This document shows, one piece after another, positions 34,143 to 43,768 of a stretch of 64,000 bases of DNA (position 1 is the first letter of the stretch; every line of letters begins with the position of its first letter). Below the pieces are notes generated by a model. It was not told where the DNA came from and searched no databases. It saw only the letters and a program-made list of their open reading frames with translations. The stretch spans positions 1 through 64,000 of the forward strand of contig NZ_QTPO01000007.1 of NCBI RefSeq assembly GCF_003853645.1, read 5' to 3'. The translations under genes were made by a program, and so were the position numbers. The DNA comes from Burkholderia sp. Bp9143 (GTDB lineage Bacteria; Pseudomonadota; Gammaproteobacteria; Burkholderiales; Burkholderiaceae).

Positions 34143-35582
34143 ATGATTGAAAACCTACGAGAATCAATTTCTCCGCGGCGTGCGGCATGCGCGTCGCTGG
34201 CCCTGGCGGCGCTGCTGGCGGGATGCGCGTCGCAACCGGACGCGATCCAGCGGAAAACCGGCTGGACGCGCGCCGAAGTGGCCGACTCTTATGTATACGC
34301 GTATCCGCTCGTGCTGATGGACGTCGCGAAGGAAGCCGCGACGGGCGGCGACGGCGCGCAGCCGGGCCAGGCGCCGCTCAACACGCTGCGTCACGCGCAG
34401 GCGCTGCCGCCCGTCGGCGCGCTCAACCCGCCGCTGCCGGGCGTCGACACGCTCGACTCGACCGGCTGGCTCGACGTCGGCGCCGAGCCGGCGATCGTGA
34501 CGCTGCCGGACACCCGCGGCCGCTACTGGGATGCCCGCGCGCTCGACATGTGGACGAACGTGCTGTGGTCGTCGTCGAGCGTGGCGGCGCGTGGCGCTCG
34601 CGGCGCCGTGCGATCGCAAACGATTGCCTTCGCCGCGAAGGACTGGCAGGGCACGCTGCCGAAGGGCGCGGTGCGTATCGACGTGCCGTCGGCCAACGCG
34701 TGGCTCGAAGTGCGGCTGCAGACGAGCGGCGGCCGCGACCTCACGAACGTGAAGAAGCTGCAGCGGGCGATCCGCGTGGTGCCGCTGTCCGTCTACACGG
34801 GCAGCGCGCGCGGCGCGTCGGTCGCGGTCCATGCGGGCAGCGCGCCGTCGGAAGCGGTGGGCGGCGGCACGCCGGCCGAGCAGGTGGCCGCGCTCGACCC
34901 GAAGGCGTTCTTCACGCGCTTCGCGCAGGCGCTGCAGGACAACCCGGCACCTGCCGACGATGCGCACGCGCAGGAACAGCTGAACGACATCGGCGTGACG
35001 GCCGGCTACCCGGTGCTGTGGACGGGCGATCGCCTGAGCGCCGCGACGGCCGGCGTCGCCGAGGCGCGCGTGCGGCTCGCGACGCCGCCGTCGAACCTGC
35101 TGAACGCGAACGGCTGGAGCTGGATCGGCGACACGGCCGGCAAGTACGGCCAGGACTATGCGCTGCGGGCCTACGCGGCCTACACGCAGTTCGGTACCGC
35201 GACGCGTGACGACGAGACGCTCGCGCTCGTGCGCGTCGACAGCGACGGCCATCCGCTGAACGGCGCGAACCGCTACGTACTGCACTTCGCGCCGGGCGCG
35301 CTGCCGCCGGTGCGCGGGTTCTGGTCGCTCACGCCGTACGCGACGAACGACGCGCTGCCCGACGTCGGCTCGGCGCGCCGCTCGCTCGGCGACCGCGACC
35401 GGCTGCGCCGCAACCACGACGGCTCGATCGACGTGGTCGTGTCGGCGTCGCCGGGCGGCACGCATGCGGCCAACTGGCTGCCGGCGCCGCGCACCGATTT
35501 CGCGCTCGCGCTGCGCCTCTACGCACCGAAGCCGCAAGCGAGCGACGGCTCGTGGATGCCGCCCGTCGTCGTCCGGAAATGA
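34143..35582 (+). CDS. DUF1254/DUF1214 lipoprotein
   Basis: A 479-aa exported protein. The N-terminus has a lipobox LALAALLAGC (Cys at about residue 28). The DUF1254 domain follows (DSYVYAYPLVLMDVAKE..., TLPDTRGRYWDARALDMWTN). The C-terminal DUF1214 domain carries NRYVLHFAPGALPPVRGFWSLTPY. The family is common in proteobacteria, periplasmic or surface-located, and of unknown activity. No Shine-Dalgarno is obvious. It is followed 152 bp later by the DUF748 gene on the same strand. Confidence 0.88.
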   Translation: MIENLRESISPRRAACASLALAALLAGCASQPDAIQRKTGWTRAEVADSYVYAYPLVLMDVAKEAATGGDGAQPGQAPLNTLRHAQALPPVGALNPPLPGVDTLDSTGWLDVGAEPAIVTLPDTRGRYWDARALDMWTNVLWSSSSVAARGARGAVRSQTIAFAAKDWQGTLPKGAVRIDVPSANAWLEVRLQTSGGRDLTNVKKLQRAIRVVPLSVYTGSARGASVAVHAGSAPSEAVGGGTPAEQVAALDPKAFFTRFAQALQDNPAPADDAHAQEQLNDIGVTAGYPVLWTGDRLSAATAGVAEARVRLATPPSNLLNANGWSWIGDTAGKYGQDYALRAYAAYTQFGTATRDDETLALVRVDSDGHPLNGANRYVLHFAPGALPPVRGFWSLTPYATNDALPDVGSARRSLGDRDRLRRNHDGSIDVVVSASPGGTHAANWLPAPRTDFALALRLYAPKPQASDGSWMPPVVVRK

Positions 35583-35734
35583 ACGGATAGGCGCCGCCGC
35601 TGTCCGATCCGCGGGCGCGGCGCTCGCGCCAGAGCGCCGTTCCGTCACCACCTGAGCCTATACTTTCGGGATAGCGTGTGCGGCCGTGCCGGTTTTCCGG
35701 TGCGGCCCGGCATCCATTCCCGAGGCATTCAAGC

Positions 35735-38700
35735 ATGGCAAGCGCAGACAAAGAAACCGTATCCTCGACCCTCCATGCCCTCGGCGGCGTTGCACGCTCG
35801 CGCCGGACCCGGCGTATCGGCCTCGGCGTGCTGATCTTCCTCGTTTTATTCGGACTGCTCGGGTTCTTCGCGGCGCCGCCGCTGATCCGCCACATCGCCG
35901 AACAGCAACTGAGCCAGCAGCTCGGCCGGCCGTCCACGGTCCGGCGCATCGCGCTGAACCCGTACACGCTGAACCTCGAGGCCGACGGCGTGCACGTCGG
36001 CGAGCGCGGCGGCCAGGGCGACTTCATCGACATCGGCAAGCTCGTCGTGCGGCCGTCGTGGTCGTCGCTGTTCCGCGGCGCGCCGATCGTCAACGAAGTG
36101 CGCGTCGACTCGCCGCGCTTCCACATCGTCCGCTACGACGCGCAGCGCTTCAACTTCACCGACCTGATCGAGAAGTTCTCGACGCCGTCCAAGCCTGAAA
36201 GCAAGCCGACACCTTTCTCGGTGTCGAACATCCAGGTCAACGACGGCCGGATCGACTTCGACGACCGCCTGCTGAACGAAAAGCACGTGGTCGACAACTG
36301 GACGCTCGGCATCCCGTTCATCGCGACGCTGCCGTCGAAGACCGACATCTTCGTGCAGCCGAAGCTGCGCGCGCGGTTCGACGGTAGCCCGATCGCGATC
36401 GACGGCAGGACGAAGCCGTTCGCGCAGTCGCGCGAGTCGGAAGTCGCGCTGACATTCGACCGGCTCGACGTGCCGAAGCTGATTTCGTACGCGCCGGCGA
36501 AGCTGCCGGTGATCGTCACGAGCGGCCTCCTGAGCAGCGACCTCAAGCTGAACTTCGTGATGAGCGGCGACACACCCGCGCTGCGCGTGTCGGGCACTGT
36601 CGACCTGAACGACGCGAAGGTGACCGGCCTGGCATCCGAGCCGCTGTTTGCCGCGCATGGCGTGCACGTCGCGGCCGCCGGCCTCGAGCCGCTGCGCAAC
36701 GTGCTGCATTTCGACGAGATCCGGCTCGACCAGCCGGTCGTCGACCTGGCGCGCGACAAGCAGGGCGTGCTGAACGTCGAGAAGCTCGCCGCCCAGCCGG
36801 CCGCCGCGCCGAAGGCTGGCGCGGGCCAGCAGGCTGCCTCGGGCGCCGCCGCCTCGAGCGCCGCCACCGCTGCCGCCGCGAGCGGCGCGAAGGCCGAAGC
36901 CGCCGCCGCGAAGGAAGCGCCGCCGCTCGACCTGACGATCCGTCATTTCGCGATCGACGGCGGCACGATCAACGTCGACGACCGCGTGCCGGCGACGCCG
37001 ACCGCGATGTCGCTGACGAAGCTCGCCGCGACGCTCGACGGCTTCACGCTGCAGGGCAAGACGCCGGCGAAGTACACGCTGTCGACGTCGCTGTCGCGCG
37101 GCGGCGACGTGAAGGCAGAAGGCGCGTTCAGCCTGGCGGCGAAGCAGGCCGACACGAAGCTGACGGTCGACGCGCTCGCGCTGCCGGCGCTGCAGCCGTA
37201 TCTTGGCGAAGCGACCCGCGCGCGCGTGCTCGACGGCACGCTCGGCGCGACCGTCAACGCGAAGGCCGACTGGGGCAAGGCGCCGCTCGACGCACAGGTC
37301 GCCGACAGCACGGTGAGCCTGAAGTCGCTGAAGCTCGCGACGCCGGACGCGAAGGCAGCCGCGATCGTGCTGCCCGACGCGAGCGCGAAGATTTCGAAGG
37401 TCGACGTCGCCACGCGCACCGCGGAAATCGCGAGCGTCGACGCGACCGGGCTCGCGCTCGACGTGAAGCGCCTGAAGGACGGCAAGATCGACCTTGCGGC
37501 GCTGGCCGAACCCGCGCAGGCGGCGGTGCCCAAGCGCACGGTCGCGCGCAAGGCCGAGGCGGCCGCGCCGTCGTGGCATTACCGGATCGACGCGCTGAAC
37601 GTGAAGGAATCGTCCGCGAACTTCACGGACCTGTCGACACCGCGCCCGGTGAAGCTCGCGATCAAGCCGCTCGACCTGTCGGTGCAGAAGATCAGCGACG
37701 ACATGACGAAGCCGCTGCCGGTGCAGCTGAAGGCGACGCTGAACCGCAAGGGCTCGCTGAACGTGTCGGGCGACGTGACCGCGCAGCCGCTGAAGGTCGG
37801 CCTGAAGATCGACGGCAACCGCCTCGACGCGGCCGCGTTCGAGCCGTACTTCGGCAGCGCGCTGAACGCGACCATCGCGAGCGCGCTGCTCAACGCGCAG
37901 GGCAACCTGACGTTCGCGCAGGTGAAGGACACGCCGCGCGCGACCTATCGCGGCGATGCCGCGCTGGTCGACGTGCGGATGCTCGACAAGGCGACGTCCG
38001 ACCCGTTCGCCGGCTGGCGCTCGCTCGCGCTGTCGAACCTGAAGGTGAACTACGACGAGAAGGGCACCGACGTCGACGCCGCGCGGGTGACGTTCTCGAA
38101 CTTCTACGGTCGCGTGCTGCTCGATGCGCAGGGGCGGCTGAACCTGAAGGACGTCGTCGCGAAGGAGACGGGCCCTGCGCAGTCGCTGACGCGCGATGCG
38201 AGCAAGACCGAACCGGTGCCGCTGTCGCCGGGCGCGACGCCGCCGGCCTCCGCACAGGCCGCATCGGCCGCGGCGGCGCAGCAGGCGTCCGCGCCGGCCG
38301 CCGCATCGGCGACGGCCGTCGTGAAGGCCGCGCCGCCGCCGCAGAATCCGGTGCGCATGCATTTCGGCCAGCTCGTGCTGCAGAACGGCCGCGTGACCTA
38401 CACCGACAACTTCATCAAGCCGAACTACACGGCGAACCTGGTCGCGATCAACGGGACGGTCGGTGCGTTCGGCACGGACTCGACGACGTCCGCGCCGGTC
38501 GACGTCGCCGCGAACCTCGCGGGCAACGGTCCGATCTCGATCAAGGGCTCGGTGAACCCGCTGATCGACAAGCCGGCGCTGGACCTCACGGCGACCGCGC
38601 ACGACATCGAACTGACCAACCTGACGCCGTATTCGGCGAAGTACGCCGGCTACCCGATCACGAAGGGCAAGCTCAACGTCGACCTGCACTACCAGCTCGC

Positions 38701-39541
38701 GAACGACCAGCTGCAGGCGAACAACCACATCTTCATCGACCAGCTCACCTTCGGCGATCACGTCGAAAACGACACGGCGACGAAGCTGCCGGTGAAGCTC
38801 GCGATCTCGCTCCTGAAGAACACGCGCGGCCAGATCGACGTGAACCTGCCGGTGTCGGGCTCGCTGTCGAATCCGGAGTTCAGCATTGGCGGGCTGATCT
38901 GGCGCGCGGTGCTGAACCTGGTCGCGAAGGCGGTCACGTCGCCGTTCACACTGCTCGCGAACGCGTTCGGCGGCCGCGGCGGCGAGGAACTCGGCTACGT
39001 CGAGTTCGCGCCGGGTTCGTACCAGCTCGACGACGCGCAGCAGAAGAAGCTCGACACCGTCGTGAAGATGCTGACCGAGAAGCCGTCGATCCGGCTGGAC
39101 CTGATCGGCCGCGTCGATCCGGCGAAGGACACGCCGGGGCTGCGCGACGCGTACGTCGAACGGCTGGTCCGCCAGCAGAAGCTGAAGGACGTGGTCGGCC
39201 AGGGCGAGAGCATCGATCCGATGTCGGTGAAGGTCGAACCAGCCGAGTACACCAAGTACCTGACGCGTGCGTACAAGGACGCCGACTTCAAGAAGCCGCG
39301 CAACCTGATCGGCCTGCAGAAGACGCTGCCCGACGCCGACATGAAGCAGGCGCTCGCCGATCACGCGCCGGCCGACGACAACGCGCTGCGCGCGCTCGCG
39401 CAGCAGCGCGCGCAGGTCGTGCGCCAGTACCTCGACGGCAAGATCGATTCGAGCCGCATGTTCGTCGTGGCGCCGAAGCTCGATGCGAAAGGCATCGAGG
39501 ACAAGGGCGCGACGACGCGCGTCGACTTCGGCCTGCAGTAA
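35735..39541 (+). CDS. Large AsmA-like DUF748 envelope protein
   Basis: A 1268-aa protein with one N-terminal transmembrane helix (about residues 32-52, LGVLIFLVLFGLLGFFAAPP). A long periplasmic repeated beta-rich region with AsmA-like and DUF748 segments follows, with repeated patterns such as VDDRVPATPTAMSL and VRMHFGQLVLQNGRVTYTDN. Ala-rich linkers occur near 370-410 and 855-890. The end has an OmpA-like stretch (YVEFAPGSYQLDDAQQKKLDTVVKML). Homologues are thought to bridge the periplasm in lipid transport or envelope stability. The start at 35735 is chosen because residues upstream lack family similarity. Confidence 0.88.
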   Translation: MASADKETVSSTLHALGGVARSRRTRRIGLGVLIFLVLFGLLGFFAAPPLIRHIAEQQLSQQLGRPSTVRRIALNPYTLNLEADGVHVGERGGQGDFIDIGKLVVRPSWSSLFRGAPIVNEVRVDSPRFHIVRYDAQRFNFTDLIEKFSTPSKPESKPTPFSVSNIQVNDGRIDFDDRLLNEKHVVDNWTLGIPFIATLPSKTDIFVQPKLRARFDGSPIAIDGRTKPFAQSRESEVALTFDRLDVPKLISYAPAKLPVIVTSGLLSSDLKLNFVMSGDTPALRVSGTVDLNDAKVTGLASEPLFAAHGVHVAAAGLEPLRNVLHFDEIRLDQPVVDLARDKQGVLNVEKLAAQPAAAPKAGAGQQAASGAAASSAATAAAASGAKAEAAAAKEAPPLDLTIRHFAIDGGTINVDDRVPATPTAMSLTKLAATLDGFTLQGKTPAKYTLSTSLSRGGDVKAEGAFSLAAKQADTKLTVDALALPALQPYLGEATRARVLDGTLGATVNAKADWGKAPLDAQVADSTVSLKSLKLATPDAKAAAIVLPDASAKISKVDVATRTAEIASVDATGLALDVKRLKDGKIDLAALAEPAQAAVPKRTVARKAEAAAPSWHYRIDALNVKESSANFTDLSTPRPVKLAIKPLDLSVQKISDDMTKPLPVQLKATLNRKGSLNVSGDVTAQPLKVGLKIDGNRLDAAAFEPYFGSALNATIASALLNAQGNLTFAQVKDTPRATYRGDAALVDVRMLDKATSDPFAGWRSLALSNLKVNYDEKGTDVDAARVTFSNFYGRVLLDAQGRLNLKDVVAKETGPAQSLTRDASKTEPVPLSPGATPPASAQAASAAAAQQASAPAAASATAVVKAAPPPQNPVRMHFGQLVLQNGRVTYTDNFIKPNYTANLVAINGTVGAFGTDSTTSAPVDVAANLAGNGPISIKGSVNPLIDKPALDLTATAHDIELTNLTPYSAKYAGYPITKGKLNVDLHYQLANDQLQANNHIFIDQLTFGDHVENDTATKLPVKLAISLLKNTRGQIDVNLPVSGSLSNPEFSIGGLIWRAVLNLVAKAVTSPFTLLANAFGGRGGEELGYVEFAPGSYQLDDAQQKKLDTVVKMLTEKPSIRLDLIGRVDPAKDTPGLRDAYVERLVRQQKLKDVVGQGESIDPMSVKVEPAEYTKYLTRAYKDADFKKPRNLIGLQKTLPDADMKQALADHAPADDNALRALAQQRAQVVRQYLDGKIDSSRMFVVAPKLDAKGIEDKGATTRVDFGLQ

Positions 39542-39560
39542 GCCTTACTTCATCATCCGC

Positions 39561-39597
39561 CGCCGCCGCGTCCGATCGGCAATCGGGCGCGGCGGCG
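39561..39597. terminator. G+C-rich bidirectional hairpin
   Basis: CGCCGCCGCG pairs with CGCGGCGGCG and CCGAT with ATCGG inside, giving a 15-bp stem with a T-G mismatch and a 5-nt loop. It lies between the convergent DUF748 gene and the small gene at 39607. There is no T-run. Confidence 0.6.
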
Positions 39598-39606
39598 CGC
39601 TTCCCG

Positions 39607-39828
39607 TCAGCGCACCTCGATCGCCGGTTCGCGCTTGTCCAGTTCCTTCCTCGCGGCCAGCGGCAGGCGGGCATCGTCCCACTGCGTGAGCCATTCGACT
39701 TCCTTCGCCGTGAATACCTGGCCGTAGTTGCGCAACGCATACTGCAGCGCGTCGACGACGTGGTGGCGAATGATTTCGGGGGTGCGTGCATCGTCCAGCA
39801 CGAACCGGAGAGCTTCCAGGGTCGACAT
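39607..39828 (-). CDS. Small uncharacterised protein (73 aa)
   Basis: A 73-aa acidic/basic helical protein (MSTLEALRFVLDDARTPEII...VEWLTQWDDARLPLAARKEL) of no recognised family; no signal peptide. A GGAGC ribosome binding site is 6 bp before the ATG. The 12-mer AGGGAAAACCCT lies 17 bp upstream, as it does before the small gene at 29202. Confidence 0.7.
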   Translation of the reverse strand: MSTLEALRFVLDDARTPEIIRHHVVDALQYALRNYGQVFTAKEVEWLTQWDDARLPLAARKELDKREPAIEVR

Positions 39829-39844
39829 ACTCGTGCTCCGGGTC

Positions 39845-39856
39845 AGGGAAAACCCT
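39845..39856. promoter_or_regulatory. 12-mer AGGGAAAACCCT upstream of the small gene
   Basis: An exact match to the pair at 29136-29177. It lies 17 bp before the ATG at 39828 and is palindromic in its GGG/CCC arms. Its placement is close to the expected promoter or ribosome-binding region. Confidence 0.55.
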
Positions 39857-40079
39857 TTATCACACGCCAATAGTCGCACGCCAACCCCGAAAAAAAACCG
39901 GCCGCATGCGGTCGCGGCCGGGAACGCAGCCTATTGCGACCGCGTGATGTCGTTTGCGATTCGTTACGTTTGACAGAAAACAGAAAGCCCCGCTTCATCG
40001 GACCGCCGCACGATCCGGCGATATTTTGCGCGCTTGTTGGCAAGTCACGCGGTTCAACGTCTATCGATGAGGTGGGGTG

Positions 40080-41756
40080 ATGATTTCCAGGTTCGCTAAG
40101 CAACGAAAAATGGCGGTGATGGTGGCGGGCGCGCTGGCGCTCGCAAGCGCGGGCGCCTACGCGGCGCAGCAGGACGGCAACGGCCAGGGCAACGACGCCG
40201 GCCACGGCCGCCGCGTCGTGAAGCACGTGCTGCTGATCAGCGTCGACGGCCTGCACGAGCAGGATCTCGCGCGCTGCGTCGGCGCGAACACGTGTCCGAA
40301 CATCGCGGTGCTCGCGCAAAGCGGCGTCACGTACACGAACGCATATACGCCGGGCCTGTCGGACTCGTTCCCGGGCCTCGCGGCGCTCGTGACGGGCGGC
40401 TCGCCGAAGACGGCCGGCCTGTTCTACGACGTGTCGTACGACCGCAACCTGTACGCGCCGGGCGACACGAGCTGCTCGGGCAAGCAGGGCTGGAACGTCG
40501 TGTTCGACGAGACGACCGGCATCGACGCCCAGAACGGCGGCGCGCTCGTCCACCTGAACGGCGGCGGCGCGTTCAACCCGCAGGCGATCCCGAACGCGAA
40601 GGTCAACGGCAAGTGCGTGCCGGTCTATCCGCACAACTACGTGAAGACCAATACGGTGTTCGAGGCCGTGAAGGCCGGCATCCCGAACGCGACCACCGCG
40701 TGGGCCGACAAGCACGCATGGGGCTACGACTGGCTGAACGGCCCGTCGGGCACCGGCGTCGACGATCTCGCGCGCACCGAGATCAACTCGATCGACCCGG
40801 CGACGCAAACGGACTACACGGACGTCTATTCGCATACCGCGCAATTCGACAACCTGCACGTGCAGGCGCTGATCAACCAGATCAACGGCCGCGATTCGAC
40901 GGGCACGAAGAGCGCACCGGTGCCGACGCTGTTCGGCGGCAACTTCCAGACGCTCAGCGTCGCGCAGAAGGCGTCGGTCGCGAAGGGCGGCGGCTATCTC
41001 GATGCGAACTTCACGCCGAACGGCCAGGTCGCGAACGCGATCACGTACGTCGACAACTCGATCGGCCATATCGTCGCGGCGCTGAAGCAGGCCAACCTGT
41101 ATTCGTCGACGGCCGTGATCGTCACGGCGAAGCACGGCCAGTCGCCGACCAATCACACGAAGCTCGTGAAGAACGGCGACACGCTGACGAAGCTGCTCGA
41201 AGCGAACAACTATCTCGACCCGAACGGCAACTTCGGCCAGAACAGCACGACGACGGGCAACCTGAACGACGGTTCGGGCCTGGTCGGCACGGGCTTCGTG
41301 CAGACCGACGACGTCGGCCTGATCTGGCTGCGCGACCGCAGCCAGCGCACGGCCGTGGTGCAGACGCTGAAGGCGAACCTGGGCTGCAATGCACCGGGGA
41401 TCTGCGCGGACGGCCCGCAGGCCTACGTCCTGTACGGCGCGGCGCTGGCCGAGCGCTTCGGCGATCCGGCCAACGGCCGTACGCCGGACATCGTCGTCCA
41501 GCCGAATCCGGGCGTGATCTACACGTCGAGCACGAAGAAGGACGAGGAGCACGGCGGCAACGCGCCGGACGACAGCCACCTCGGCCTGCTCGTGTCGTAC
41601 CCGGGCGCCCATCGCGCGCGTACCGTGAGCGATCTCGTCGGCACGAAGCAGGTCGCGCCGACGATCCTCGGGCTGCTCGGCGCCGATCCGAAGCTGCTGC
41701 ACGCGGTCGTGGCCGAGAACACGCACGTGCTGCCGGGGCTGGGTCTCGGCAACTGA
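40080..41756 (+). CDS. Secreted alkaline-phosphatase-superfamily phosphodiesterase
   Basis: A 558-aa protein with a signal peptide (MAVMVAGALALASAGAYAA) after a basic start. It belongs to the type I phosphodiesterase/nucleotide pyrophosphatase family: KHVLLISVDGLHEQDL carries the first metal Asp, and LSDSFPGLAALVTGG holds the likely Ser nucleophile. VIVTAKHGQSPTNH and DEEHGGNAPDDSHLGLLVSYPG provide further metal His/Asp residues. It should hydrolyse a phosphodiester or phosphonate outside the cytoplasm. Substrate unknown. ATG at 40080 follows GGTGGGG; a GTG three bases earlier is possible. Confidence 0.88.
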   Translation: MISRFAKQRKMAVMVAGALALASAGAYAAQQDGNGQGNDAGHGRRVVKHVLLISVDGLHEQDLARCVGANTCPNIAVLAQSGVTYTNAYTPGLSDSFPGLAALVTGGSPKTAGLFYDVSYDRNLYAPGDTSCSGKQGWNVVFDETTGIDAQNGGALVHLNGGGAFNPQAIPNAKVNGKCVPVYPHNYVKTNTVFEAVKAGIPNATTAWADKHAWGYDWLNGPSGTGVDDLARTEINSIDPATQTDYTDVYSHTAQFDNLHVQALINQINGRDSTGTKSAPVPTLFGGNFQTLSVAQKASVAKGGGYLDANFTPNGQVANAITYVDNSIGHIVAALKQANLYSSTAVIVTAKHGQSPTNHTKLVKNGDTLTKLLEANNYLDPNGNFGQNSTTTGNLNDGSGLVGTGFVQTDDVGLIWLRDRSQRTAVVQTLKANLGCNAPGICADGPQAYVLYGAALAERFGDPANGRTPDIVVQPNPGVIYTSSTKKDEEHGGNAPDDSHLGLLVSYPGAHRARTVSDLVGTKQVAPTILGLLGADPKLLHAVVAENTHVLPGLGLGN

Positions 41757-41764
41757 CGCAGTGC

Positions 41765-41797
41765 GCCGGCCGCCGCCGTTGTCGGGTGGCGGCCGGC
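41765..41797. terminator. Hairpin after the phosphodiesterase gene
   Basis: GCCGGCCGCC and GGCGGCCGGC form a perfect 10-bp stem 10 bp after the stop codon. No T-run follows. It lies between convergent genes. Confidence 0.55.
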
Positions 41798-41852
41798 ACA
41801 TGACGCGCGGCGCCGCGCGTCGTTCTGCATCACCGCGCGTGCGTGGCCCGGC

Positions 41853-42749
41853 TCACGCACGCGCGGATTCGTCCAGCATCCATTCCCTGAAGCGCCTCAG
41901 CGCGTCGCTCGTTGCCAGGCGCTCCGGCGCGTAGCACAGGTAGTGCCCCTGCTCGTCCACGTCGACCGGCGCGTTGAACGGTTCGATCAGCGAGCCGGAC
42001 GCGAGATTGTCGAGAATCAGGAAGCGTGGCACCAGGGCGAGACCGAGCCCGGCCTGCGCCGCCTGGATCAGCACCGAATACTGTTCGAAGCGCGGTCCGG
42101 CCAGCGCGTTCATCTGCGTCGCGCGATGCCGCTCCGCCCACGCGGACCACGCGATCCCGGCCTGCTCGTGCACGAGGCGCGGCGCCGCCACGGTGTCGGC
42201 AGGTTCGCGCAGCGCATGCCGTTCGGCGAATTCGCGCGTGCAGACCGGCACGAAAGTCCGGCCGTCCAGGTAATCGCTTCGCACGCCCTCCCAGGTACCG
42301 TCGCCATAGCGGATCGCCGCATCGAGCCCGAACGGGAACGCGTCGCCGGGGGCGAGATGACGGCGAAAGCTCAGCGTGACGCTCGGCGCGGCGGCGAGAA
42401 AGCGCGCAAGCCGCGGCACGAGCCACTTGGTCGTAAACGTCGGCACGCTCGCGATCGTCAGCAGGTCGCTGTTCTCGCGTGCGCTCAGCAGCTCGATCGA
42501 CGCGTTGCCGATTTCGCGCAGCGGCCCGACGACGCGGGCGTGGTACACCTGGCCCGCACGGGTGAGCGCGAGCCCGCGCCCCTCGCGCACGAACAGCTTC
42601 ACACCGAACAGCGTTTCGAGATTCGCGATCTGCCGGCTGACCGCGCTGGGCGTCAGGCCCAGTTCGCGGGCCGCATAGGAAAAATTCAGGTACTTCGCGG
42701 AACTGGCGAACGCGTGCAGCTCCGCCACGTTCGGATACAGGTGCTTCAT
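41853..42749 (-). CDS. LysR-family regulator (GcvA-like)
   Basis: A 298-aa LysR regulator. The HTH is at about residues 1-60 (HAFASSAKYLNFSYAARELGLTPSAVSRQIANLETLFG), followed by the PBP2 effector domain with SVPTFTTKWLVPRL, the GcvA-type signature, and ends in DESARA. It is divergent from the ABC importer at 42910, which is its probable target. The start MKHLYPN is chosen where similarity to the family begins. Confidence 0.88.
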   Translation of the reverse strand: MKHLYPNVAELHAFASSAKYLNFSYAARELGLTPSAVSRQIANLETLFGVKLFVREGRGLALTRAGQVYHARVVGPLREIGNASIELLSARENSDLLTIASVPTFTTKWLVPRLARFLAAAPSVTLSFRRHLAPGDAFPFGLDAAIRYGDGTWEGVRSDYLDGRTFVPVCTREFAERHALREPADTVAAPRLVHEQAGIAWSAWAERHRATQMNALAGPRFEQYSVLIQAAQAGLGLALVPRFLILDNLASGSLIEPFNAPVDVDEQGHYLCYAPERLATSDALRRFREWMLDESARA

Positions 42750-42909
42750 CCCGCTATTCCTTCCCGGCACAGATCGATGCCGGCTTTGTACGTTTTTTTC
42801 ATGACGATGCCATGTCGAAACCGCACACTGCGCCGGTCTCGACACCACGTGCGTGCCCCGTCCGGCGGGCGTCGCGCGCTGTCCTTCCTCATTGCCAGCG
42901 AGAGTGTTC

Positions 42910-43761
42910 ATGCATCCGTCCATCACCCCGGCCCTGGCCGACGGTGTTCCGATTCGTCGTAACAAACCGGCGGGCCCGCGCATCGGCCGGTTGTTGCTGC
43001 AGGCGCTCGTCGCGGTGTTCGGGCTCTACCTGCTGCTGCCGATCGCGCTGCTGCTGATCGGCTCCGTCGGCGAGTCGTGGACCAACACGCTGCTGCCCTC
43101 GGGCTTCACGTGGCACTGGTTTGCCGATCTGGCCGCGAACCGGAGCTTCACCCGTGCGTTCGGCGTGAGCTTCATGGTCGCGCTGGCGTGCTGTGCGCTC
43201 AATGCCGTGATCGGCCTGCCGCTCGCTTACGCGCTACATCACCGCGCGCAGGCCGGCGGCGGGCTCGCCACGCGCGTCGTGATGCTGATGCCGGTCGCCG
43301 TGCCGGCGCTGACGCTCGGCTTCGGCTACATCGCGATCTTCAGCGGCGACACGCTGCCGTGGCTCGGCACGTTGCCGCTGATGATCGCGGCGCATGCGGT
43401 GCTGACGCTGCCGTATCTGCTGCAGACCCTGCTCGGCGACCTGCGCCATCTCGGCCTGGCGCGTCTCGAGGCCTGTGCGGCGACGCTCGGCGCGACACCG
43501 CTGCGCCAGTTCCTCACCATCGTGCTGCCGAACTTGCGGCACAGCCTGTTTTCCGGCCTTGTCATGGTGGCCGCGCTGTCGATCGGCGAATTCCAGATCT
43601 CGAACCTGATCGCCGGCTTTCGCTACCGAAATTATCCGATCGTGCTGCTGCAGGCGTTCTACGGCGCGTCGGGGATGGCATGCGCGGCCACCGTCGTGCT
43701 GCTCGTGCTCGCCGTGCTCGCGACGCTCGTGTCGGTCGGCACCGTACAACGCCTGAAGTGA
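42910..43761 (+). CDS. ABC importer permease (PotB/FbpB type, subunit 1)
   Basis: A 283-aa permease with six transmembrane helices. The EAA loop is visible as LEACAATLGATPLRQFLTIVLPNLR, which contacts the ATPase. It belongs to the spermidine/iron/thiamine/phosphonate-type importers. It is the first gene of a permease-ATPase-binding protein-permease set, with the second permease at 45938. The divergent LysR gene lies 160 bp away. The ribosome binding site is weak (GAGAG). Confidence 0.85.
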   Translation: MHPSITPALADGVPIRRNKPAGPRIGRLLLQALVAVFGLYLLLPIALLLIGSVGESWTNTLLPSGFTWHWFADLAANRSFTRAFGVSFMVALACCALNAVIGLPLAYALHHRAQAGGGLATRVVMLMPVAVPALTLGFGYIAIFSGDTLPWLGTLPLMIAAHAVLTLPYLLQTLLGDLRHLGLARLEACAATLGATPLRQFLTIVLPNLRHSLFSGLVMVAALSIGEFQISNLIAGFRYRNYPIVLLQAFYGASGMACAATVVLLVLAVLATLVSVGTVQRLK

Positions 43762-43768
43762 GTCCGTC

